A stretch of DNA of 64,000 bases from positions 1,178,001-1,242,000 of the forward strand of contig NC_135126.1 of NCBI RefSeq assembly GCF_050908995.1, given 5' to 3'. This stretch comes from Andrena cerasifolii. Taxonomy: Eukaryota > Arthropoda > Insecta > Hymenoptera > Andrenidae. Below are positions 24,049 to 33,037 of this stretch, piece by piece (within the stretch, counting starts at the first letter, position 1; the number at the start of each line of letters is the position of its first letter). A program made the position numbers and the translations under genes. Below the pieces are notes generated by a model. The model did no database searches. It was given only the letters and a program-made list of their open reading frames with translations, and was not told where the DNA came from.

Positions 24049-25041
24049 ACAGATATAATAATCAAATCTTCCTACTGTAAAGCCTGCAGTGCATGGGAAA
24101 ACCGTAAAGAGACTGGGGAATACCAGGAGTAGCTAAAAACACACAATCCCACCTGTGTGGCAAATCACGAAGTCTCGGCGGGAAAGGTGGAAGTCGACGG
24201 GATTCAAGAAATGTTTGAAAGCTTTGAAGACTTTCACGATGTTAAATATATTAACTACATTGGTGACGGTATTACGAACCAGGACGTATAAAGCAATAGT
24301 CGAAACAATGACACACGAAGTCACAAAAAAGAATGTATAAATCACATTCAAAAACGAATGGGCGCCCGGCTACGTCAATGTACGAAACATAATAAAGGAC
24401 TTGGCGGTAAAGGTAACCTCACCGGCAAATTAATAGACGAACGGTCGAATTATTACGGTTTGGCAATTCGTAGAAATGTAAATAGTGTAGAAAATATGTA
24501 TAAAGAGATATAGGCCACGTTTATACAATTAGAGTTCGAGCGACGAATCTCCACAGCATCATTTCGGCCCGGATGGAGCAAACACTTGGTGCCTTTGGCA
24601 AAAGGCAAAAGCTGCAGGGGCATTAGACACTTACAAATATAAAACTCCACTTTCACTTGAGCTATTTAATGCTATCACGCCAATTTATACTGCCTTAAGT
24701 GACAAGCAGCTTTTGGAAAAATGTTTAGGTGGCTTCCCAAAGTTAAGTGGCGCAACCATTGTGCAAATCGCTGCTTATTTAGCCGTAATTATTTTTAATG
24801 AAGGCTAAAAAGGAATATTGAAAGTTATGGAGGAGCTTGAAATAACAATTGGACCGATAGCCGAGCAATATGCGGAGAACGAAGATACACGCCGTATTAC
24901 CGCCGCCGAACTTGAAGCATACCAGGCGATGCGTGAGGGAAGAATTGCAAGAAAGAAGTCGAGAATAATGATGGCGGAAGATGCTGATACTGAAGCAGGT
25001 CCCTCATATGGGCCAGGAATAGATGAGCTATGGTTAGGTCA
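24049..25041 (+). pseudogene. MULE/Kolobok-like transposase, C-terminal two-thirds
   Basis: Reading across frame breaks gives, in order, KSSYCKACSAWENRKETGEY, NHEVSAGKVEVDGIQEMF, VKYINYIGDGITNQD, HIQKRMGARLRQCTKHNKGL, LIDERSNYYGLAIRRNVNSV, FGPDGANTWCLWQKAKAAG, LFNAITPIYTALSDKQLLEK, AAYLAVIIFNEG, and a tail ending EAGPSYGPGIDE. This order (S-[AS]-G-K-x-E-V-D, Y-I-G-D-G, G-L-A-I-R-R-N, conserved C/W spacing, F-N-[ED]-G, Y-G-P-G-I) matches the arthropod Mutator-like transposase family. The copy is dead: TAG near 24130, TAA near 24289, further frame breaks, a stop after FNEG, and a small deletion where an N-E-S-F-N motif normally sits. A 3' terminus with TTAA follows at 25627-25630. The element's own 5' part is not upstream; a family N-proximal piece lies inverted at 22244-22537. 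Confidence 0.7.
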
Positions 25042-25626
25042 AAAATTCCATTTCTACTGCATTAATAATTACAAGTCAAACTTTAAACGCGATTTTCTCG
25101 AAACGACATTTTTCTAAATGATTGAATCTCTGTCAATTTTTATCCGATCGACTTGAAATTTTGACAGGATCTTTAAAACAAGATTATCTTCAGTTGTTCG
25201 TACTGATTTTTTGATCGAAAACATATTTTTCGAAATACGCTCGAAAAACTATCCATTTTTTGCGGATTTTCGAAAGTTTTTCTTCTAAAGCGCACCATTT
25301 TTAGAAAAATAAGTTTTTTTAAAAATCGGTATGCACAACGGAAACTACACTCAGATAGGTTATATTAAAAAAAAATAATTTGATTCAGAGATGCCGTTCC
25401 AAAGATACCCTTTCGATCAGCGACCTATGTTTTCTTGTGAGGGGTCTAGAAGATTAACTGTATATGAAAATCTATGTATGTTTTTCTATTCATTTTTTTT
25501 TATAGACTCTTAAGACATTGTACTAAAGATAGGTGATAACAATTTTATATGAAAACTGTAAGTTATTCCTATAAAAAAATCTTAAAAGAAGGCTCATTTT
25601 TCCGGCCGTCACAGTGGTGTTCCCCC
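25042..25626 (+). mobile_element. 3' flank and terminus of the transposase element
   Basis: The noncoding tail runs to GGCCGTCACAGTGGTGTTCC and a CCC run, then TTAA at 25627-25630. Such a C-run/TTAA end is expected for TTAA-targeting elements of Kolobok or piggyBac type. The matching left terminus was not found within the window. Confidence 0.45.
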
Positions 25627-25630
25627 TTAA

Positions 25631-26908
25631 GGGGTCTGGGTTAGCGCGCCGATAACTTCAGCGATTTTCAGGAATTTATTGCAAAGACAGGACTTATAGT
25701 AATGGAATAAAACTTTTTTCTATTGATTAAACTACATTTCTACAATAAATAAAATATATAAAAGTAATAAAATTATCACTTTTAAAATGGTTTTGCAGGC
25801 GATTTTGATGACATGTTTAAAAATTCATGTGTCGCTTGTGCAGGTGATTTCAGCAGTTGGACTTATCTGAATCCAAAAATGCAAACAGATTCTTGATCAA
25901 TATGACTGTCGCTATGGTCCGAACTGGAATAAATGATTTATCCTTGAAATTAACAAAATGGCGAGCAAAATACAAGAATCAATGTATTTCGGCTGTGTTT
26001 TCTGTGCTATTTTCGATTTTAAAAGTAGGTTAGACTCAACAGAAATACTTACAAGGGGAGGACACCATGTGGTAGACACCGATTTTGATGAGCCTTGGCA
26101 CGATGAATCTATGTCGAAAATAAGTAAATAAGTGTCCGAGCGTTTCAGCCAATGGGCCTTAATAATAGAGAGATTTACATAGAAATCATTAAAAATTTCA
26201 TAGTGGCCGTGGGGTTTCAGTGGGTAAAAATCTCACACTACACTGGCGCCCCCGGGGGATTCCCCTCTGAAGGAGTCGGGGTGCCTTTTGCAGATTTCCC
26301 AAAGTTAAAAAAAAAAATTATAAAATAATTAATTTATAAAAAGTATTCATAAAGTTTTTTTTAACGTGGAGACATTTTGAAAAGGCACCCCGACGCCTCC
26401 AGAAGGGAATCTCCCGCGGGCGCCAGGGTAGTGTGGGATTTTTACCCACTAAAACCCCACGGCCACTATGAAATTTTTAATAATTTACTTAAATATTTAC
26501 TATTGGCTGAAACGCTCGGACACCTATTTACTTATTTTCGACACAGATCCATCGTGCCAAGGCTCATCAAAATCGGTGTCTACCACATGGTGTCCTCCCC
26601 TTGTTAGTTGTAGTACCGGCCAGAGGCATAGGTGTGCAGAATAAGCAGTTCAATTTATAAAGCAATCGGTTCGATAGATTTTGAGATTTTACCTGCACCA
26701 TGTGAAAAATTAACGTTTCGAGAAAAACGCATTCAAAGTTTTCATCTATAGAGGCCTACCCTCTGCGCTCCCTACAAAATGCTTATGTAGAAACTAAAAT
26801 AATCGGAATTTTTCAATGAAAATTTAACAGTACATTCTTGAGGATACGCACTTTCGAAAAATGTTTAAAAAAATCGATTCTTTCAAACCGCCTAACCAGA
26901 ATGATCCC
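25631..26908. mobile_element. TTAA-flanked element with nested palindrome
   Basis: TTAA at 25627-25630 (shared with the preceding element) and at 26909-26912 bounds it. The left end GGGGTCTGGGTTAGCGCG and the mirror of the right end GGGATCATTCTGGTTAGGCG are similar with a small gap. It carries the palindromic element at 26052-26603. The pairing of these two ends is plausible but imperfect. Confidence 0.4.
26052..26603. mobile_element. Palindromic element with TTA duplication
   Basis: TTA at 26049-26051 and 26604-26606 flanks CAAGGGGAGGACACCATGTG and its mirror CACATGGTGTCCTCCCCTTG. The mirrored arms extend over about 240 bp (GAGCCTTGGCACGATG with CATCGTGCCAAGGCTC, and AAGGCACCCCGAC with GTCGGGGTGCCTT-type). 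A 3-bp TTA target and long inverted ends suggest PIF/Harbinger. There is no ORF. Confidence 0.8.
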
Positions 26909-26912
26909 TTAA

Positions 26913-28866
26913 AGTATTACTCTAGGGATAAGTGCAGCTGACGTTAACGCAGTCAGGTTACTGTTAGCCACGCAGCAGATAAATATTAAAACTCTCAAAG
27001 TAGATGTCCACTTGTTCCACTTTCCTTTTTAAGCAATAACGAATATATCCTCTGCGTTGCCTACAGTGCCTTGGAGTTCGATTGGCACACAAATACTGAA
27101 AATAATATGCTATGATAAGACAATTCAACATGCTGTGAAAAGGTCAAACGATTATATGCTACAGAAGCTATTTGTCAATCATTCGAAAATATCGTAAATA
27201 TCCCAAAATACCGAAATATCAGAAAATCTCAAAGATTAATAAAGATTCCGAATTGAACTCGAGTTACGTATGAGCCGAACGTTAGTGTATAAGGGCAAAG
27301 TAGTTCCCCAATGATCCAATATTAGCATCCTTGGAATTATATGACTCTACCCGACTCTTTAATCTCGATGCACACGCGGTAACACGTAATTACACTTGCA
27401 CAGGTACCTCCCAGAAGTGCAATTGGACATAATCGTTATTTCAGTTTCAACGAACGCGCTGGGTCGGTGTTTGCCGTGCAAACAATTTTTTCTTCCGCCA
27501 GCGCCGCGGTCACCGAGTTATGAACAGGGGCGTACGAGTGTAAACTTGCACATGTGTACACGATCCTGGCAATAAAGCGTCGCGACGACTCCGCCGGGAC
27601 GGCGGTCACTTTTAATCGCCCATTTATCATCTCTAAGCTGAAGTCGTGCCGTTTCCGTACACTTATCGCGCGAATTAGAGCTCTGGCGACATCCCTGCAC
27701 GCATGAATATTCGCAGAAGGGTACTTTGTGAGACGTGATACTCTTTTAATTAAAGGCACTGGGGGGAATTTATTTTTTTTTCGCTAACCATTTTGGAGAC
27801 ACACAACGTCTCGTGTGTAGGAAGTAGGGAACACCATATTTCAGCAACGATTTGATGCACTGATGTGGCAAAATAGGAATCGTATGAAGCTTTATACAAA
27901 TCTTTCTTGAGTATCATAAAATAGGATTGCTTATTTCAAACGTGATTGCAGTGGGCTCATGATACCGTGACAAACATCACGAATCTTCGTTACCATTTCG
28001 AAACTGAATAAAAAGCTATGAAAGAGGTGTAACGACTAACCAGAGAATTAATTTTCGTAGGGGATTGCACAAGAAACTAAGAGAGCAAGGTGGAATACAC
28101 TGTGACATGTCTTTAGTGTCTATGGGAAAAAGAAATTTCATTTAATTGCTGATAATTTATGGAGATAACATCACGTTAATTAAAATACGCCACGTTGCTG
28201 CACCCCAAAGCCAAAAGTTAATGAGTGCATAAGGCAGGAATTAAGAGAAAAAGGTTTCGTTAATTTACTAATTACAGACTCTGCAGCTGATGAAAATCGC
28301 TGACAAGATGAGAGATCACAGTGAGACAAAACACGTTCATATTTCAGAATCTTATCTTAAATTAATTAGAATCTTACCGCGGAGCTGGGTATTTATACAA
28401 TCTGCCGTCGCTCTTTCTTCGTGTCCCAATATCGCGTTTCGCGAATCGTGTACCCTGCGCACGGATACGCGCTGATATCAGCCGTGGATGTGGCGCAGGT
28501 TAACGGGTTGATGCGTGATGCATAAATAATGGCCCCAGCGATTAATAACACGACCGTTAACTCAATGATCCACGTTAATAAGAGATAAACGTCGATGGAG
28601 CGATAACGCGAGCCGAATGATAGCGTTTACCCAGCACACGTGCCATCCCCCTTGACCGAGGCCAGCTGTTCGCGCAACATCGAAGCAAAATATTTATGCA
28701 ATGAAAAATGAAGGGAACTCGCTGGGATAATCCTTTTATACGAAATACAAATGTTTCCAGTTATTCTGGGAAACAAATAATTGATCTGAAAACATGGACG
28801 TGCTTTTGGAAAGGGGATTCTGTCTGTAATGATCACTGTCACAAATGGCAACGTAGAACAGAATTA
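26913..28866. other. Unassigned sequence
   Basis: I see no repeat structure or gene. There are CpG-richer patches at 27440-27700 and 28360-28660. The 107-codon open frame at 27436-27759 (minus) overlaps another and has no motif. Confidence 0.3.
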
Positions 28867-28870
28867 TTAA

Positions 28871-29060
28871 GGGGTTATACCTAGTCTGGTGGCAAAAACA
28901 AAGGCGAATATTTGTAAATTTTTTTGAAAAAATTACCAAATGTTCTTTAAATGTTGCTCTTTTAAGCGCAAAAAGTTTTGTAAAAATATACGCTTCCGCT
29001 TCTTCAAAAAAAATTCATAAATGTTCGCCTCTTTTCGGCCGCCTGACTAGGTACAACCCC
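28871..29060. mobile_element. TTAA-flanked palindromic MITE
   Basis: TTAA at 28867-28870 and 29061-29064 flanks GGGGTTATACCTAGTCTGG and its mirror CTGACTAGGTACAACCCC. The arms are inverted throughout (GGCGAATATTTG with ATAAATGTTCGCC-type). The TTAA target with GGGG ends fits Kolobok; piggyBac is the alternative. Confidence 0.8.
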
Positions 29061-29317
29061 TTAAGAAAAATAAAAATAAAAGAGATCTGGTATATCTGTA
29101 TTCTGATCAGCTGGTAATAGTAATTACCTATCTCAAATTGCAGTTCTAATCTTCATACACCCAGAATCAAAAGACTTTTATTCGTTAATTAAAGTAAGAA
29201 TCTAGAACAATTCATTGCAATTTTGTTGAGGGTGCTACTTACATACGCACTTTGTAAACGACGTTGCACAAGCTATAACAAAGCATATTTCAAGCAAAAA
29301 GAATCATATGAAATGTA

Positions 29318-29632
29318 AGGGGGAAAAACAAGGAACGTCACAAAACAGCTTTATCGAGAAAATTAGGACCTCAATTAATTTCATTTTATTAAATAATTTC
29401 TTGTTTTACCGTGACATCAGAAGTTTCAAGCTTATGCTTATTATCATGCAAAGAGTGGGGACATTCCGTATTTTGTTCCAGTGCAAAGTGAACATTTCCT
29501 GTCTTTAACTTATTAGATATTTGAACTTTATAATCCTTCGTGATTCGACAGTTCTGTAGTCCCAGTTGCCACCAACAAAATATGCTATAAATTGCAACAT
29601 CATGAAAAGTGGGCATTCCTTGTTTTCCCCCT
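29318..29632. mobile_element. TA-flanked MITE, AGGGGGAAAAACAAGGAA ends
   Basis: TA flanks AGGGGGAAAAACAAGGAACG at 29318 and the mirror CATTCCTTGTTTTCCCCCT ending at 29632. The TA target suggests the Tc1/mariner/pogo group. There is no transposase. Confidence 0.75.
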
Positions 29633-29634
29633 TA

Positions 29635-30310
29635 CCCTTCATATATAATAAAGTGTATTTCTGATCTACCTTCCATTTCCCCACTCAACAAATCGCCGAA
29701 TAGCCACTCGCTTGCTCAAATACAACCCAACGCCTAGTATCGCGAAATAAAGTCGGGAGCGCGCAAAACGACTACAACAGTGAACCGACATGGGGACAGT
29801 GAAATTCGTTAATCACGAGTATCATAACGGCTGACGCGTTAGTTTATGATGTCGCAAATAAATTGTCGACGTTGAGTGGGGTCGGACAGCGAGGTCATTC
29901 GTGTCTCTACGTGACTGCTTTCCCAAGATGCTCGACCACCCTTCCCTGTAAGAGCCGCGCAAGAACGACCGTAAGGAGACCGTCTGTCGTATCTTTTCGT
30001 CTGGCTCGGTATCTTCGCCGGCGTCTATTGAAAATTCATCGTTTTATCGCCGCGAAACTTTATCGACACTTCGTTTATCGTCGTCCGACCGACACGCTTT
30101 ACACGCAAGCTCGAAAGAAAAACGCGGCGTTGAGCGGCAGGTCTTAAGCCATGGACCAGATAAATCTTCGCTTTGAACGCTGAGTAACCACAGAGCGAGC
30201 GGAATTCTGATCGACGATCATTAAGTACACGGCTACTTCGCCGTCGATATTTCATGGCGATCTTGATTCGCGATTAAGCTTTTGTCACTCTTTTCCGATG
30301 GTACAGAGGA
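29635..30310. other. Unassigned sequence
   Basis: It is CpG-containing from 29850 to 30260, with open frames on both strands (29863-30147, 30025-30255) that lack any domain. No gene is supported. Confidence 0.3.
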
Positions 30311-30680
30311 ATTGCGGGCAGGTCCCGATCTAGGGGGGTGCAAGCAGGGCAACTGCCCAAAGCGGCTTGGGGTAGCAAAATTCGTAGAAAGAGAAAATTA
30401 AAATCAATAGAAACCAATAGAAAAAGTAAAACTTTTTGCAAAAGTAGTAACAAAAGTAGGTGAGGCTTCTGTTAATCAAAGAATACCTACAAAAAGTTGA
30501 ACTCACTGTTACGTACGCAGACCTATCTTTGACTTTTTAGCCTTTTCGGGTGTCCGGAATGCAGTGACCCGGCGGGGTCACCGTTTCCTGCAGTGGTGTG
30601 ATGCAACCGAGTTTTCCCCGAAAACCTAATATTCAGTGAAGGCACTCATGTCCCCGCTACTTTCTAGTCGAATTTCACCG

Positions 30681-30690
30681 TATAAAAAGG
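30681..30690 (+). promoter_or_regulatory. TATA box in the solo LTR
   Basis: TATAAAAAGG lies about 175 bp into the LTR, with a start-like CACAGTC about 30 bp downstream, as expected for the U3/R boundary. Confidence 0.5.
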
Positions 30691-31506
30691 GCCACGAATC
30701 CACAGTCGGGGGCTCATTTCAAGTGTACTACGTTTAGACGAAAGAGGCTTGCGATATCTAGTAACATTTTTCGTCAAGTATTAATTCAACTTCAGCCATA
30801 CAGCTCGCAGTGTTGTTGATAGGCGTTGTAATTATTAAAGTCTTTGAGACCCCCGCATTTCTCAGTGCGTCATAACCGAGAGGTGGACTTAGGTACCGCG
30901 ACAACTGTTCCGTATTTCGCGGAAGGCATTGTTCCGTATTTCGCGGGTTCGCGACACATGTTACGCACGTCACCGCGGTAGCGCTGGGCGCTCCGCTCGA
31001 GGCGGTTTCCGTTCTTGCCAGCCTTTTCGGAAAGGCAGAAGGTGAATCTTCTTCTTGCGTTCTTCTCCGTCGGAACGTTAGCGAGTTAACTGGTCCAAAA
31101 ACACAGTATCTCTGTATCATTTAAGTTAAAAGTATATTGACTATCTGATCATTCGTTACGGTATAAGGTGTGTTTATTACATAAAGCAATAATAATTTGT
31201 GCACTCTTCAATCAAAAACCCATTGCAATTAGTGCGCATCATCGCACGAAGCGTCTCGCGGTGAGGAACTCCCGCGTCCACGTCAGAGCCTCAGAGAGGC
31301 TAATTTCTGTTCAACAACTAAACACTCAAACAATTGTAAGAACCGAGCTTATAGAATATAATTAGTTATTTCTTACTCAGAGTTCTTCTACTCGAATCTA
31401 ATCATCATCTGAACTACCTCTTCGAGACTAACCCACATAGATACATCTTTACCGCTCGAGGTGTATCGCATTATAAAGTTACGAGGCTAAATTAACATTT
31501 CCTAGT

Positions 31507-31595
31507 GGCTCCCGGTGTTATCCAGGCACCGGTTCGTCCATGCTTTCCAACCTCCTTAGAACGGCTCCCGGTGTTAGCCAGGCACCGGTTCGTCC
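31507..31595 (+). repeat. Two 33-bp hairpin-forming units in the LTR
   Basis: GGCTCCCGGTGTT followed by a CCAGGCACCGGTTCGTCC core occurs at 31507-31539 and 31563-31595, with one difference. Each unit can pair CCGGTG with CACCGG. Confidence 0.8.
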
Positions 31596-31754
31596 GTTAC
31601 TAACAAACTCTAACAAACAAATTCAATCCTCGGCTCGTAACATCACTGAGAAAAATTATATTTCAAAATAATCATTTATAATTAAATATAAAAGGGGGCA
31701 AAAATCATTTGTGCCCCGAGCGGCGGATGAGTTAAATCGGGCCCTGATTGCGGC

Positions 31755-32481
31755 AAGGTCCAGAGCTAAGAGTTAGGCCGTTCCCCCACCGCCGCAACGC
31801 AACTGCAATTTGACTGCAATGTCGTGGAAATTCGTCAGATTTTTCCTCGAGGGATTTACGGAAAAGAGATTATGTTGACGAGAAACGGAACCCTGCGAAT
31901 GATTGGCGTCATTGTATGAAAATTGTTACGATATTGGGAATGTTATGCTAATGTCTTTTTACTTGAGTCAACCCTTGTAAACCGGTATCAGCTTCGGGTA
32001 AAAGCGAGTGCGGAAAGTCCATGAAACTACCGCGATTGCGCGATGATATATCGAGTATCAGATATTTGTCACGGTGGCTCCTATCTGTAATGCGATTATT
32101 CATTCACGGATTGTGACAAAAGCTGCGGTCAAGCGGTTTAGAAGCTGCTCGAAGTGCGTCTTTTGTTTGGTGTAAATGGAGCGTGTACTTTCCAAAATAC
32201 TTGCAGCGAAAACTTCTACTAAAACATGGCGATTCCCGGCTTACACCCAGCCTGGACCAAACGGTTAATCTCCATTTTCCTGAATGGGTTCACCAGGATG
32301 TCTCAAATGTACGATCATCATGAACGAACAGACAGAGGAGTGAAGTTAAATAAAATCGTTTACAAACTGCCCTCCTTAGTTAAATTGTTCTATCTAGAAT
32401 TGCGAAACTTCTGAGAAAACTGAAGTTTTATGATTTTCTTTGTGCCCTCCTTGTAAATAAATAAATAAATTGGACTGTTTC
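31755..32481. other. Unassigned sequence
   Basis: No gene or repeat is recognised. A short AAATA repeat lies at 32454-32470. Confidence 0.3.
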
Positions 32482-32483
32482 TA

Positions 32484-32791
32484 CACTGCATTCCACATTA
32501 GAGCATACCTGTTTCGCGCAGGCACGACCCTCGGGAAGCGTTGCTACGCCCGACTCCCCACTTAACCGCCTATGTTTTTCTCCGTCGCATGGCTCTCTAC
32601 TCTCTCTGTTAACTTTTCGTGCGGGACATTGTTTACGTTGACAACAGCCAGGTCCCGCGTTTGGGATGTACCAGTTATTCCTTGGAAACCACCACGACCA
32701 ATCGCGTGCGGTTCGTTTGAAATAGTTGGAGCTGCGCAGTTCGGTCGCAAATCGGTAGGCGTGTCGGTATGCTCTTATATGGAATGCAGCG
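32484..32791. mobile_element. TA-flanked MITE, CACTGCGTTCCA family (copy 2)
   Basis: TA flanks CACTGCATTCCACATTAGAG and the mirror CTCTTATATGGAATGCAGCG. It shares GAGCTGCGCAG-TCGGTCGCA and CGCGCAGG blocks with copy 1 at 21754-22009. Confidence 0.75.
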
Positions 32792-32948
32792 TAGACCCCT
32801 ACGAAGCACGTAGGGTTTGCTAGCTTTACTTAAAAGATAAAGAACGTATGAAACTTCAAATATTTCAACATTTCTTGAAAAATGGTAACATGCTAGATAG
32901 GACATTTTAACTAAGGAGGCAAGTGTATCATCGAATATTGTAAGTGTA

Positions 32949-33035
32949 CCCTAGTAGCATTTTTGGTTGTCCCACAGTATCCCCAAGTTGGGAATTAGTT
33001 GGCCAACAAAATGCCAACAATAAATGCTACTAGGG
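32949..33035. mobile_element. 87-bp TA-flanked hairpin MITE
   Basis: TA flanks CCCTAGTAGCATTT and its mirror AAATGCTACTAGGG. CAACCA/TTGGTTG-type pairing extends the stem. It is very small and non-coding. Confidence 0.7.
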
Positions 33036-33037
33036 TA

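Larger units (their letters stand above)
30507..31642 (+). mobile_element. Solo LTR (1136 bp)
   Basis: It starts TGTTACGTACGC and ends CTCGTAACA, with TCAC duplicated at 30503-30506 and 31643-31646. It has a TATA box followed by a plausible start site. There is no internal gag or pol, so recombination between the two LTRs of a full element is the usual explanation. The 4-bp duplication fits Ty3/Gypsy. A 16-bp unit (GTTCCGTATTTCGCGG) is repeated at 30907 and 30931. Confidence 0.7.
30319..31746. mobile_element. hAT-type element split by a solo LTR
   Basis: The left end CAGGTCCCGATCTA and right end TTAAATCGGGCCCTG are inverted, beginning with the CAG typical of hAT. Flanks ATTGCGGG (30311-30318) and ATTGCGGC (31747-31754) form an 8-bp duplication with one mismatch. 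Without the LTR insertion the element is about 290 bp and non-coding. Confidence 0.75.

Noticed and set aside
30758..31120. 120-codon minus-strand frame in the solo LTR
   Set aside because: It runs against the LTR's TATA orientation and overlaps LTR repeats, with no gag or pol motif.
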